Shown: in pieces, positions 51,168 through 60,682 of the stretch | Layout: every line of letters begins with the position of its first letter | Numbering within the stretch: position 1 is the first letter of the stretch | Origin: Massilia phyllostachyos | Lineage (GTDB): Bacteria > Pseudomonadota > Gammaproteobacteria > Burkholderiales > Burkholderiaceae_D | NCBI RefSeq assembly: GCF_021044825.1 | Contig: NZ_JAJNOC010000005.1 | Span: 186,001-250,000 of the forward strand | Direction of reading: 5' to 3' | Length of the DNA: 64,000 bases | The notes under the pieces: generated by a model | Database searches by the model: none | The model's input: the letters and a program-made list of their open reading frames with translations, nothing else | What the model was told of the DNA's origin: nothing | Made by a program: the position numbers and the translations under genes

Positions 51168-51923
51168 ATGACCGAAGAAGCCGCAGGCGAAGAAACCTTC
51201 ATCTCCCATCTCGTCGAGCTGCGTGACCGCCTGGTCAAGGCGTCGATCGGGATCGCCATCGCCTGCGCGGCGCTGTTCATCTGGCCGGGCCCGTCGCACG
51301 TCTACGACCTGCTGGCCGCGCCGATGATCGCCTCGCTGCCGGCCGGCGCCAAGATGATCGCCACCGGCGTGGTCTCGCCCTTCCTGGTGCCGATGAAGGT
51401 GACCCTGCTGCTCGCCTTCATCCTGGCGCTGCCCTGGGTGTTCTATCAGTTGTGGGCCTTCGTCGCCCCCGGCCTGTATGCGCACGAGAAGCGCCTGGTG
51501 CTGCCGCTGGTGATCTCGTCCTCGCTGCTGTTCATCGGCGGCGTCGCGTTCTGCTACTTCTTCGTGTTCGGCCGCGTGTTCCACTTCGTCGGCGAGTTCG
51601 CGCCCGCGTCCATCGCGGTGACGCCGGACATCGAGAACTACCTCGACTTCGTGATGTCGATGTGCCTGGCCTTCGGCGCGGCCTTCGAGGTGCCGGTGGT
51701 GGTGATCATCCTGGTCCGCATGGGCATCGTCAGCATCGAGAAGCTGCGCTCGATCCGCTCCTACGTGATCGTCGGCGCCTTCGTCATCGCGGCGATCGTC
51801 ACCCCGCCGGACGTGGTCAGCCAGCTGGCGCTGGCCATTCCCATGTGCCTGCTGTACGAGCTGGGCCTGCTGCTGGCGCCGATGTTCGCGCGCATGACGC
51901 GGGCGCCCGAAGAGACGGCGTAG
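51168..51923 (+). CDS. tatC: Sec-independent translocase subunit TatC
   Basis: The product is 251 residues with six membrane helices. Signatures are FISHLVELRDRLVKASIG at the N-terminus, LPWVFYQLWAFVAPGLYAHEKR, and FGAAFEVPVVVIILVRMG. TatC recognises the twin-arginine signal. It directly follows tatB. Confidence 0.96.
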   Translation: MTEEAAGEETFISHLVELRDRLVKASIGIAIACAALFIWPGPSHVYDLLAAPMIASLPAGAKMIATGVVSPFLVPMKVTLLLAFILALPWVFYQLWAFVAPGLYAHEKRLVLPLVISSSLLFIGGVAFCYFFVFGRVFHFVGEFAPASIAVTPDIENYLDFVMSMCLAFGAAFEVPVVVIILVRMGIVSIEKLRSIRSYVIVGAFVIAAIVTPPDVVSQLALAIPMCLLYELGLLLAPMFARMTRAPEETA

Positions 51924-51943
51924 ACCGCGCACCGCCTCCTGCC

Positions 51944-51975
51944 GCGCCCTCGTGCCGTAATCGGGACGAGGGCGC
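51944..51975. terminator. Hairpin between convergent tatC and esterase genes
   Basis: A perfect 10-bp stem, GCGCCCTCGT (51944-51953) and ACGAGGGCGC (51966-51975), lies between the two convergent stop codons. There is no U-tract on either side, so its terminator strength is uncertain. Confidence 0.55.
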
Positions 51976-51982
51976 GCTGCGT

Positions 51983-53728
51983 TTACGGGCAGTTGCCGAC
52001 GATGTAGTAGCCGCTCGACGTCTGCGCCAGGGTGCTGGTGTAGAAGGTGTTGTACAGCCCCATGTTCTGGTTCGAACCGTTGGCCAGTGCATAGCCGCCG
52101 CTCGTATGCGCGCGTCCCGCCTGCACGTGCGCGTAGTTGCTCGCCGTGGTCGCCGTGCAGCTGAAGCCGGAGGTCGTCGTGCCCGTCACGGTGCCTGATT
52201 TCGCACTCTCCACGCCGCCATTCCCCGTCGCCGACACCTGGTAGCTGTAGCTCGTCGCCGCCGCCAGGCCGCCGTCGGTATAGCCGGTGCTCGTGAGCGG
52301 CGAGCCGTTGACCTTGGCGCCGTTGCGGTAGACGTTGTAGCCGACGGCGCCGTTCGACGCGTTCCACGTCAAGGCGATGCTGCTGGCGGTGCGGGCGCCG
52401 ATCGCGAGACCGGCGGGCGGCTGCAGGGCCGGCGGACTGCCGACCAGGAATTGCGGGATCGCGCAGGCACTCGACGTCAGCCCCGTGGCGCTGCCGGTCG
52501 CCGTGACGGTGCCGCTGTAGTAACCGTCGGCGCGCGCCGCATACGCCTTGCTGAAGCTGGCGCCGCTGCCGGCCGCGCTGTCGTCCACCGGCGTCGGGCC
52601 ATTCAGCACCACGCGGTAGCTGCCCATCGCGCCGCTTGCGACGGTGGCCGCGCCGGTCACCGTCACCGTCGAACCGGACACGCTGGCGCTGCAGGACGTC
52701 ATCGCCGGCGGCGCGGATTGCGTCACACGCAGGTTGTTGGTGAACCAGAAGTTCATCACGAAGGCCGGGTAGTTCACCTTGCTCGCATCGACGTAGTTGC
52801 TGTTCTGGCCCCCGGCTCCGGCCGGCCAGGCGTGGGCCATGCCGGTGACGGTGATTTCCGAGGTGCGCAGCTTGCCGCTGCTATCCGTGTAGGGCACGTT
52901 GCCGCCGCCGCCCGGCACCGTCGCGGTAGCGCCTTTGGTGAATGCGCCACCGTAGACCTGGCGCATGGCGGCAGCGTTCAGCGGCCCGTAGGCCTGGCCG
53001 ACCACGTAGTCGTTGGTGCCCCAGATGAGGCTCGCGATCTGGGTCGAGAAATGGCTGGCGTTGCTGCCGGCCCAGCTGCTGCAGCTGTTGGCCACGCTGG
53101 TCGAGGTGGTGCCGGAGGGGACCGAGGAGATCTGCGTGCTCGACACCGTCGGCGAAGGTCCCGCATTGATGCCGACGCCGGCGAAGATGTCGGGCGCCAC
53201 GCAGCCCATCACCATGGTCTTGGACCCGCCCGAGGACAGGCCGGTGACGTAGATCTGCTTCGGATCGATCGCATACTGCGGGTTGCTGACGAAGCGGTTG
53301 ATCAGGTCGAGCAGTACCGCGTTGTGCCCGTAGCTGCGGCTGCGGTTGGTCGCGGCCCAGTCCCAGCAGTGGGCGCCGTACAGGTTGCCGGTGGCGTTCG
53401 GCGCCAGGATCACGGCGCCGTACTGGTCGGCCGCCGCTCTCCAGTTGTAGCCGCCGTCGCTGGCGCCGTTGATCACGTCGTTGGCGGCGGTCTGGGCGCA
53501 GCCGTGCAGCACCAGCACCAGCGCGCGCTTGCCGGCCAGGGCCGGTGCGGTGGCAGGCCAGTAGTAGTAGCCGGTGAGGGCGCCGCCGTTGGTGGTGTCG
53601 GTGGCCCAGGTCTGGTTCGCGCTCCAGGCGCCGGGTCCGGCCTGCAATTGGGCGAAGCCGGGCGCGGCCAGGCTCATGCAGGCGGCGGCAAGCGCGGCCC
53701 GCGCTGCCCTTTTCAGGAAGAATGCCAT
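51983..53728 (-). CDS. Secreted PHB-depolymerase-family esterase with Fn3-like domain
   Basis: The product is 581 residues with a signal peptide (cleavage near residue 26, PGFAQ). The alpha/beta-hydrolase domain spans about 40-330: oxyanion LVLHGCAQT, nucleophile Ser165 in TGLSSGG, Asp in IWGTNDYVV and His in TGMAHAWP. Next come an Ig-like segment (about 335-430) and a fibronectin type III-like domain (LQPPAGLAIGARTASSIALT, about 435-520). The C-terminal module is about 60 residues with CTATTASNYAHVQAGRAH and YYIVGNCP. The family hydrolyses PHB, feruloyl or related esters outside the cell. The polymer substrate cannot be named with certainty. Confidence 0.88.
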   Translation of the reverse strand: MAFFLKRAARAALAAACMSLAAPGFAQLQAGPGAWSANQTWATDTTNGGALTGYYYWPATAPALAGKRALVLVLHGCAQTAANDVINGASDGGYNWRAAADQYGAVILAPNATGNLYGAHCWDWAATNRSRSYGHNAVLLDLINRFVSNPQYAIDPKQIYVTGLSSGGSKTMVMGCVAPDIFAGVGINAGPSPTVSSTQISSVPSGTTSTSVANSCSSWAGSNASHFSTQIASLIWGTNDYVVGQAYGPLNAAAMRQVYGGAFTKGATATVPGGGGNVPYTDSSGKLRTSEITVTGMAHAWPAGAGGQNSNYVDASKVNYPAFVMNFWFTNNLRVTQSAPPAMTSCSASVSGSTVTVTGAATVASGAMGSYRVVLNGPTPVDDSAAGSGASFSKAYAARADGYYSGTVTATGSATGLTSSACAIPQFLVGSPPALQPPAGLAIGARTASSIALTWNASNGAVGYNVYRNGAKVNGSPLTSTGYTDGGLAAATSYSYQVSATGNGGVESAKSGTVTGTTTSGFSCTATTASNYAHVQAGRAHTSGGYALANGSNQNMGLYNTFYTSTLAQTSSGYYIVGNCP

Positions 53729-53936
53729 ATACGTCTCCGTTCTGTTGTATGTCGTGACAGGGAACCGACTGCGCCGGGCGTGACGGGGCCACGCCGGCCG
53801 CGCGGGCGGTATCGTTGGGACAAGCGGAAAGACGGGCGGTGCGCTGCTAGGACGCGGGCGCTGGGAAGGAAGTCATGGTTGTCTCCGGCTTGTGATTTAT
53901 GTGCGCTGCATTGCCCATTCTAGACCCGGAGATATT

Positions 53937-53998
53937 GCGCACAGGCGGCGCATATGAGCACGCCGCTTGTGCGCTTTTGCACAGGCGCGTGCCTGTGC
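53937..53998. other. Two strong hairpins upstream of the esterase gene
   Basis: The first pairs GCGCACAGGCGGCG (53937-53950) with CGCCGCTTGTGCGC (53961-53974), one mismatch, followed on the plus strand by TTTT. The second pairs GCACAGGC with GCCTGTGC at 53979-53998. They lie just downstream of the leftward DUF885 gene. The T run is on the plus strand, where no gene precedes it. Confidence 0.55.
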
Positions 53999-54013
53999 AG
54001 AGTCACAGCCTGC

Positions 54014-55891
54014 TTATTGCATCAACTCCGAGATCATCTTCACCGGCGCATTCCCGTAGCCGAGGAACTGGTCGTGGAATTCCTTCAGGTTGAAGCGCTC
54101 GCCCAGCTGCTGCTTGCGGCGTTCGCGCAGTTCCATGATCTGCTCGTAGCCGCTGTAGTAGCTGGTCAGCTGCACGGAAGTGAGCTGCACGCGGCGCCAT
54201 TTTTCGTCGGCTTCCTGGCGCGTCTGGAAGGCCTGGCGCACCAAGAGGTCGATCGCTTCCGGCTGCTGCATGCCGAGCACGTGGACGCCGTAGTCGAGGA
54301 TGGTGTTGGTGACGCTGCGCAGGTTCCACTTCGAGTACATCAGCCACATCTCGGGCGCGTTGTCGCCGTAGCCGTTCTCCAGCATCATGCGCTCGCCGTA
54401 CACGGCCCAGCCCTCGACCATGGCGCCGTTCCCGAACAGCGATTTCACCAGCGACGGCGAACGGTTCGCATACACCAGCTGCGCATAGTGGCCGGGGATG
54501 GCTTCGTGGATGTTCAGGATCTGCAGGATCCACTCGTTGTATTCGCGCAGGCTGCTCTCGGCCTGTTCGGCGGAGAGGCCGTCCAGCGGCGTCACGTTGT
54601 ACCAGGTCTTGTCCTTCGGACGGTAGGGACCGGGCGCGTCGATGCTGGCGCCGGCCACGCCGCGCTGGTACATCGGGGTCTCGCGCACTTCGAGCGGCTT
54701 GTCGGCGTCGAGGCTCAGGAGATTCTTCTCGAGGACGAACTTCTGCAGCGCCGGAATCTGGCGCCGGATCTCGGGCAGGAAGTTCTCGCGCGCGACGTGG
54801 CGTGCGGAGAGCTTGTCGATCATCATGCCGATCTTGCGGAAGCGGTCGGCCGGCTTGGTGACGCCCGCCATGTAGCGCGGCCACAGCTCGTCCGAGATCG
54901 TGTCCATGCGCGTGAGCAGCTCTTCGCGCGTGGCCAGGGCCTTGCGGAAGGTCTGCTCGGCGCTGCTGGAAGACTGGATCTCGAGCGCGAACTTCTGCTC
55001 ATACAGCGCCTTGCCGGCGCGGAAAGGGCGGAACTGCGCCGTGTTCTTTTCCAGCGCGGTGAGGAAGTCGACCCAGGCCAGCACCGCGCTGCCGGCGTTG
55101 GCGATGCGCTGGGCGAAGATCGCCTTTTCCTGCGCCGTCAGGATCGATTCCTGGGCCGCCTTGCCGAGGTCGGCCAGCACCGCGATGGTGCCCGGGGCCT
55201 GGGCGATGGCGAGCTGGGTGTGCTCGCGGGTCGGCTTCATGATCGAGGCCTGGGCCGCCGCGTAGTAGTCGGGCACGGTGGCCAGGCGCTTGAGGATGGT
55301 GCGCAGGCGCTGCGGCTTGGCGGCGTACTCGGTGTTCAGGATCAGGTCGAGCGGCTGGGCGACGTTGTAGAGCGACGGGTTCCACTCGTGCTCGCGCCAG
55401 GTGTTCACGTACCAGCGGTCCTTCTCCAGCTTGTTCACCAGCAGGGCCAGGTCGGTGCGCTGGCGCGGCGACAGCTGGCGGGTGTCGAGCTTGTTGAATT
55501 TGTCGAGCCACTCGCCCGCGAAGGCGAGCCGCTTCGCGCGGGTGGCGGCGTCCGGAAGGGTGAGGTTGGCGGCCTGGTCGAACTTGCCGACGTAGATGCC
55601 GCCTTCCGGATCGATGCGCCACAGCGCGGTCAGGTACTGCATGCTCATCGAGTCGAAGCGGCGGTCGAGGCGCTTCTCGCTGGCGCCCGCGCTCGGCGCC
55701 GCGGCGACCGCGGTGGCTGCTGCGGTGGTGGCGACGGCTTTCTTCACCGGCGCCTTCGATTTGCTCGTTTTCGATTTGACCACCTTGGCCGCTTTGGCCT
55801 TGCCCTTGGCGGGCTTGGTCGTCTTTGCGCTGGCGGGCGCCAGCGCGAAACTCGCCAGCAGGACTGCCAGCGCGATCTTCGTTTTCATCAT
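54014..55891 (-). CDS. DUF885-family metallopeptidase, exported
   Basis: The product is 625 residues from the first of two adjacent ATGs at 55891. A signal peptide (MMKTKIALAVLLASFALAPA, cleavage after ASA) is followed by a Lys/Ala/Thr-rich, histone-H1-like stretch of about 45 residues (TKPAKGKAKAAKVVKSKTSK). The catalytic domain has the zinc motif HEAIPGH near residue 460 and the downstream EGWAVYGERMM, typical of DUF885 gluzincin-like proteins. The protein is probably periplasmic. Substrates of this family are not well defined. It is a single gene between hairpins at 53937 and a PH-like membrane gene. Confidence 0.85.
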   Translation of the reverse strand: MMKTKIALAVLLASFALAPASAKTTKPAKGKAKAAKVVKSKTSKSKAPVKKAVATTAAATAVAAAPSAGASEKRLDRRFDSMSMQYLTALWRIDPEGGIYVGKFDQAANLTLPDAATRAKRLAFAGEWLDKFNKLDTRQLSPRQRTDLALLVNKLEKDRWYVNTWREHEWNPSLYNVAQPLDLILNTEYAAKPQRLRTILKRLATVPDYYAAAQASIMKPTREHTQLAIAQAPGTIAVLADLGKAAQESILTAQEKAIFAQRIANAGSAVLAWVDFLTALEKNTAQFRPFRAGKALYEQKFALEIQSSSSAEQTFRKALATREELLTRMDTISDELWPRYMAGVTKPADRFRKIGMMIDKLSARHVARENFLPEIRRQIPALQKFVLEKNLLSLDADKPLEVRETPMYQRGVAGASIDAPGPYRPKDKTWYNVTPLDGLSAEQAESSLREYNEWILQILNIHEAIPGHYAQLVYANRSPSLVKSLFGNGAMVEGWAVYGERMMLENGYGDNAPEMWLMYSKWNLRSVTNTILDYGVHVLGMQQPEAIDLLVRQAFQTRQEADEKWRRVQLTSVQLTSYYSGYEQIMELRERRKQQLGERFNLKEFHDQFLGYGNAPVKMISELMQ

Positions 55892-56034
55892 CCTGTTCGA
55901 ACCCTGTGGATTAAAAGGTCGGAGCCCCGCCGCACGCCGAGGCGCATGGCGGAACCACGGAAGAGTAGCACCATTCACGCCGCTTGCGGGCGGCTGAAAC
56001 ATTCCGTCACGCTCGCGCGCGTGCGGGTGGCCAA

Positions 56035-56517
56035 TCAGTCAACGAAGCCCAGCCGGATCTTCTGCTGGTGCAGGGCGTTGACCGTTTCGACGGCCTTGCG
56101 GCCGTGCGCGATGTGGTGCAGGACGATCTCGCTATCCCTGGTGAAGCGGTGGCCGATGCGCACCGTGTAGGAGCGCGTGGCCCAGCTGACGAAACCGTTC
56201 ACGAACGTGGCCTCGTCCATGTCGCGCCACTTCACGCCGGCGACGCCCTTCTTCCAGGGCAGCACGCCCGAGACCACCCAGACGCCGACGTCGTCGTAGT
56301 ACAGCTGCACGCTGCGCACCGAGAGGAACTGGTAGGCGACGACCAGCGCCGACACGGCCAGCACGCAGGCCGCGGCGATCTCGTTCCAGAGGAAGGCCAG
56401 CGGCAGCGCGACGAAGAACAGCACGACGGCCAGCGCGGCCACGCCGGCATAGGCCAGCCAGGATTTGACGCCGATGACGTGGGCTTGCGCCGTCATTGCC
56501 GCTTTGTCCAGTTCCAT
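56035..56517 (-). CDS. PH-like domain membrane protein
   Basis: The product is 160 residues. Two hydrophobic helices (WLAYAGVAALAVVLFFVALP and AAACVLAVSALVVAYQFL) are followed by a soluble beta-rich region (SVQLYYDDVGVWVVSGVLP...WRDMDEATF) that looks like a bacterial PH domain. No enzyme motif is present. It is a lone gene between the DUF885 and SNF2 genes. Function unknown. Confidence 0.7.
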   Translation of the reverse strand: MELDKAAMTAQAHVIGVKSWLAYAGVAALAVVLFFVALPLAFLWNEIAAACVLAVSALVVAYQFLSVRSVQLYYDDVGVWVVSGVLPWKKGVAGVKWRDMDEATFVNGFVSWATRSYTVRIGHRFTRDSEIVLHHIAHGRKAVETVNALHQQKIRLGFVD

Positions 56518-56575
56518 GTGTGCCTACTCTTCCATAAAAGCGGCATGATCACATGGAATGGCGGGGAGCGCCAGT

Positions 56576-59500
56576 TTACGACAGGCCCTGCTTGAGCATC
56601 GCCAGCATCTCGCCGGGCGACATGCGCGCCGCCATCTCGGTCCCCTCTAACAGGCTGTCGGCCAGGTCGCGCTTGCGGTGGTGCAGGTCGACGATGCCTT
56701 CCTCGATGGTGCCCTGCGCCACCAGGCGGTAGATCGTCACCGGCCGCTGCTGGCCCATGCGGTGGGCGCGGTCCGAGGCCTGGTCCTCGACCGCCGGGTT
56801 CCACCACGGGTCCATGTGGATCACGTAGTCGGCCGCGGTCAGGTTGATGCCGACCCCGCCCGCCTTCAGGCTGATGAGGAACAGCTCCCCTTCGCCGGCC
56901 TGGAAGGCGTCGACGCGGCGCTTGCGCTCCTGCATCGGCGTGGCGCCATCCAGGTACTGGTAGGGGATGTGCTTGCCGTCGAGGTAGTTGCGGATCAGGG
57001 TCAGGTGGTCGACGAACTGGCTGAACACCAGCACCTTGTGCTTGTTCTCGAGCAGGTCGTCGACCAGGCGCGCGAATGCGACCAGCTTGCTGCTGACCAG
57101 CCCCGAGCCCGGCGCCACCAGCTCCGGATTGCAGACCGCGCGCCGCAGCCGCATCATCTCGGCCAGGATCTCGATCGATTTCTGGCTCTCCGGCGCCTCC
57201 AGCGCGGCCAGCTTGTCGAGGGCCTGGCGGCGCAGCGATTCGTAGAGCGCGGTCTCGTCCTGGGTCAGTTCGACCGGGATCACGATCTCGGTGCGCGGCG
57301 GCAGTTCGGTCAGCACCTGGGCCTTGGTGCGGCGCAGGATGAAGGGTTGCGTCAGGCGGCGCAGGCGCATGCGGGCGCCGGCTTCGGCGCGTTTATCTTG
57401 CGCCTTCTCGATCGGGCCGGCGAAGCGCAGCTGGAACTGGTCGGCGGTGCCGAGCAGGCCCGGATTGATGAACCTGAACAGGTTCCACAACTCGCCCAGG
57501 TGGTTTTCCAGCGGCGTGCCGGTGGCCGCCAGGCGGAAGTCGCCCTTCAGGGCCATCACGGTCTGCGAACGCTTGGTGTGCATGTTCTTGATGGCTTGCG
57601 CTTCATCGAGCACGATGCTGTGCCAGGTTTTCTTCGTGAACAGCGGCGCTTCCAGTTGCAGCAGGCCGTAGCTGGCGACCACGACGTCGAAGGGGCCCGC
57701 CTCTTCGATGGTCGCCGCGCGGTCGCCCGGCCCGAACAGTTTCAGGTTCAGGGTCGGTGCGAAGCGCTGGGCTTCGGCGATCCAGTTCAGGCAGACCGAG
57801 GTCGGCGCCACCACCAGCGCCGGCCCGTCGGGCGCGCGCGTCAGCAGCAGGGCCAGCGCCTGCAAGGTCTTGCCGAGCCCCATATCGTCGGCCAGGCAGG
57901 CGCCCACGCCCCAGTGGGCCAGGCGCCCCAGCCATTCGAAGCCCTCGCGCTGGTAGTCGCGCAGCTCGGCTTGCAGGGTCGACGGCAGCTGCGGCGTGAA
58001 CGCCTCGCTGTCGGCCATGCGCTGCAAGTGCTTGCGCCAGGCCGCATCGTCGCTCACGCTGCCGGCCTCGCGCGCCAGCTCGGCCAGCGAGAAGCTCGCC
58101 AGCGGATGCATGCGCAGCTCGTCGCCGTGCACCGTCCCGTAGTCGGCGAGTTCCATCAGACGCCGGTGCAGCTCGTCGCTCAGGGCCAGGTACTCGTTGT
58201 CGCCCAGCGCCACGAAGCGGCTCTTCTCCTCGCGCAGCTTTTCGAGCAGCGACTGCAGGCTCAGTACGCGGCCTTCGTCGATGACGACGTCGCCGCTGGC
58301 CGCGAACCAATCCTTGTCGCGCCGGATCTGCACACGCACCGATTTCGTATTTGCGCGCTTGGAGACGCGAAATTTCTCGCCTTCGGGCCAGGCCACCACC
58401 ACCCTGGCCGGGTCGAAGCTGCGCAGTTCGTCCACCAGTTCCAGGCAGCGCAGCGGCGTGGCGAGCAGCCATTCGCCGTGGTCCAGCTCCCCGTGCTCGA
58501 GCGCATGGCAGGCGCCGACCAGCTGGCGCTCGGCCTCGCGTTCGTCGTTCAGCTTGCGCCTCGCTTCCGTGCGCACGCCGTTCACGTCGGCGATCACGCT
58601 TTCCGCGCCGGCGCCGGGCGTGTAGTAGGCGCCGCCATCCAGTGGACGCACCAGGATCTGCATGCGCAGGCCCTGCTGGTAGGGACGCAGGTGCAGGTGC
58701 AGGCGCGCATCGGCCGCGACCTGCTCGATGTCGCCCGGGCTGGCGCCGATGTCCGACTGCACCGTGACGATCGAGGAGATCGCGCTGATCGCGCGCAGCA
58801 CGCGGCGCTCCGCCTCGCTTGGCACTTCCAGGCCCTCGCCGACGATGGCGGCGATGCGGCGGTGTTCTTCCTTGATGTTCACCAGGCGCAGGCGGGTCGG
58901 GGTCTCGCGCGTGACGATCACGTCGCCATCCTGCGCACTCAAGGAAGGGTGCAGCGAGATCGTGACCTTGGCGCCGCGCGCCTTCACCAGCAGTTCCGGC
59001 TCGCCCGGCAGCAGTTCCACGCGCGTGCCCGGCGCATCCATCCAGAACAGCAGCGGATGGCCGACCAGGCTGGCCAGCGCCTTGTCGCGTTCGAACTCGA
59101 AGCGGATGCCGGTGCTGCCGTAGTAGCGGCGGCCGGCGATGGTCGCTACCGCCTGCACGTCCTGGGCGGTGAGGAAGTCCAGCGTCTGCGCTTCTTCCGC
59201 CAGGCGTTTCAGGCCCATGGCGCGGCCGCGGCTCCAGCCACCCTGCGCATCGCGCTTCTGTTCGCGCGGCTCGAGTTCCTGCACGCCCATCTGGTCGTCG
59301 TAGCGGATCATCCAGACCAGGCGCGACTCGCGCACCACCTCGGCGTTCACCGCCGGCTGCAGGTTGATCAGGGCGTTGAGCTGGCGTTCCCACGGCTCCT
59401 CGCGTTCGAACCAGTGGGTCAGGTCGGCGATGCGGTGGCGCCCGCGCAATTCGCTCGCGCGTGCTTCGAAGCCCACATGGCCGGGGCCCCCGATGTGGCC

Positions 59501-60682
59501 CAGCAGGGCGGCCAGCTGGCTCGAGAGCAGGTCGAAGCCTGCCTGCTCGGACTGCGCCAGCATGGCTTCCATGTCCTCGCGTTTGGCGTTCAATTGCGGC
59601 AGGCCGAGCCAGTGGTGCATCAGCGCGCGGAAGGTGAACGGCTCGATCGCCATTTCCCAGCTGCGCGAAGCCAGCACCTCGGTGTCGACGGTGCCGCGGC
59701 GGATTTCGTGCAGCATGCTGAGCTGGAATACCACGGCCGTTTCGGCGCGCTGCACGGCGCGGGTGGCGATGTCGAGCCAGGCGTCGGCCAGCTTCAGGTG
59801 CGCCGGCGCATTGCTGCGCAAGAGGGCGACGAGGTAGACGTGGGCGCCGATGCCCTCGAAGATGGCCTTGCGCTTGCCGGTCTCGCGGCGCAGCTGTCTG
59901 AGGGCGGCTTCCACGCCGGGCAGGCCGGCGTCGATATCGTCGCGCAGCAGGGCGACCACGCTGCGCAGGAACACGGCGGCGGCGTCGTTCACTTCCGCCA
60001 GCAGCGCCAGCGCGTCGTCCAGCCTGCCGCACAGGACCAGGTGTTCGGCCAGCGCGATCCGCAGATCGATCGACGGGTCGGGTTGGGCCTCGGCCGCCGC
60101 CCGGATGGCGGGGGCAATGGCCGGCTCGCGCTGGACGTGCTGGATCAGGGTCGCCAGCACGCCGTCGACCAGCGAGGGGTAGATATAGGTGAGCATCGCC
60201 GGCGCGAAGGGCCGGGCGCAGATGTCGACCAGCGGGTGCAGGTAGGCCGCCTCGTGGCAGCGCAGGCAGGCCGCCAGCAGGGGCGTGACGACTGCCGGCC
60301 GCTCGCCAGTAAGGAGGGCGATGCGCAGCAGGGCCAGGCCCTGGCGGTAGCTGCGCAGCACCGGCGTGCCCTGCCAGTCGACCCGCAAGGGCGTCACCTG
60401 CGCATAGGCGCGCTGCAGGGCGTTGAAGTAACCCTCTTCCAGCGCCCGTTCCAGCGCCGGCCAGCTGGCGTGCGGCGCGATCGCGAAGCCGCGTCCGACC
60501 ACGTCCAATACCAGCTCATTGGCGCGCAGGCTTTCCAGCTCGGCCGTCCATTGCCCCTCCGGCAGCGGCAGGCCGGCCGCCATCAGGTGTTCGAGGATGC
60601 GCTGGCGGCCCATCGGCTCGCCGGTCATGGCCAGCAGCGCGAGGATCGCCTGTTCGCCGGTCGTCAAATCGTGAAGCGTCAT
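56576..60682 (-). CDS. Large SNF2-family DEAD/DEAH-box helicase-like ATPase
   Basis: The product is 1368 residues from the ATG at 60682 (MTLHDLTTGEQAILALLAMT). The first ~880 residues are a long, mostly helical region with repeated short Ala/Leu-rich helices (ALALLAEVNDAAAVFL), suggestive of TPR-like or winged-helix content; I do not recognise it. The SNF2 core starts near 910 (LRDYQREGFEWLGRL) with Walker A DDMGLGKT near 932, DEAQ near 1023, TGTPLENHLGELWNLF, SLKAGGVGINLTAAD and DRAHRMGQQ. The ATG overlaps the S9 peptidase stop by 4 bp, so both genes form an operon. Role unknown, probably DNA-protein remodelling. Confidence 0.9.
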   Translation of the reverse strand: MTLHDLTTGEQAILALLAMTGEPMGRQRILEHLMAAGLPLPEGQWTAELESLRANELVLDVVGRGFAIAPHASWPALERALEEGYFNALQRAYAQVTPLRVDWQGTPVLRSYRQGLALLRIALLTGERPAVVTPLLAACLRCHEAAYLHPLVDICARPFAPAMLTYIYPSLVDGVLATLIQHVQREPAIAPAIRAAAEAQPDPSIDLRIALAEHLVLCGRLDDALALLAEVNDAAAVFLRSVVALLRDDIDAGLPGVEAALRQLRRETGKRKAIFEGIGAHVYLVALLRSNAPAHLKLADAWLDIATRAVQRAETAVVFQLSMLHEIRRGTVDTEVLASRSWEMAIEPFTFRALMHHWLGLPQLNAKREDMEAMLAQSEQAGFDLLSSQLAALLGHIGGPGHVGFEARASELRGRHRIADLTHWFEREEPWERQLNALINLQPAVNAEVVRESRLVWMIRYDDQMGVQELEPREQKRDAQGGWSRGRAMGLKRLAEEAQTLDFLTAQDVQAVATIAGRRYYGSTGIRFEFERDKALASLVGHPLLFWMDAPGTRVELLPGEPELLVKARGAKVTISLHPSLSAQDGDVIVTRETPTRLRLVNIKEEHRRIAAIVGEGLEVPSEAERRVLRAISAISSIVTVQSDIGASPGDIEQVAADARLHLHLRPYQQGLRMQILVRPLDGGAYYTPGAGAESVIADVNGVRTEARRKLNDEREAERQLVGACHALEHGELDHGEWLLATPLRCLELVDELRSFDPARVVVAWPEGEKFRVSKRANTKSVRVQIRRDKDWFAASGDVVIDEGRVLSLQSLLEKLREEKSRFVALGDNEYLALSDELHRRLMELADYGTVHGDELRMHPLASFSLAELAREAGSVSDDAAWRKHLQRMADSEAFTPQLPSTLQAELRDYQREGFEWLGRLAHWGVGACLADDMGLGKTLQALALLLTRAPDGPALVVAPTSVCLNWIAEAQRFAPTLNLKLFGPGDRAATIEEAGPFDVVVASYGLLQLEAPLFTKKTWHSIVLDEAQAIKNMHTKRSQTVMALKGDFRLAATGTPLENHLGELWNLFRFINPGLLGTADQFQLRFAGPIEKAQDKRAEAGARMRLRRLTQPFILRRTKAQVLTELPPRTEIVIPVELTQDETALYESLRRQALDKLAALEAPESQKSIEILAEMMRLRRAVCNPELVAPGSGLVSSKLVAFARLVDDLLENKHKVLVFSQFVDHLTLIRNYLDGKHIPYQYLDGATPMQERKRRVDAFQAGEGELFLISLKAGGVGINLTAADYVIHMDPWWNPAVEDQASDRAHRMGQQRPVTIYRLVAQGTIEEGIVDLHHRKRDLADSLLEGTEMAARMSPGEMLAMLKQGLS

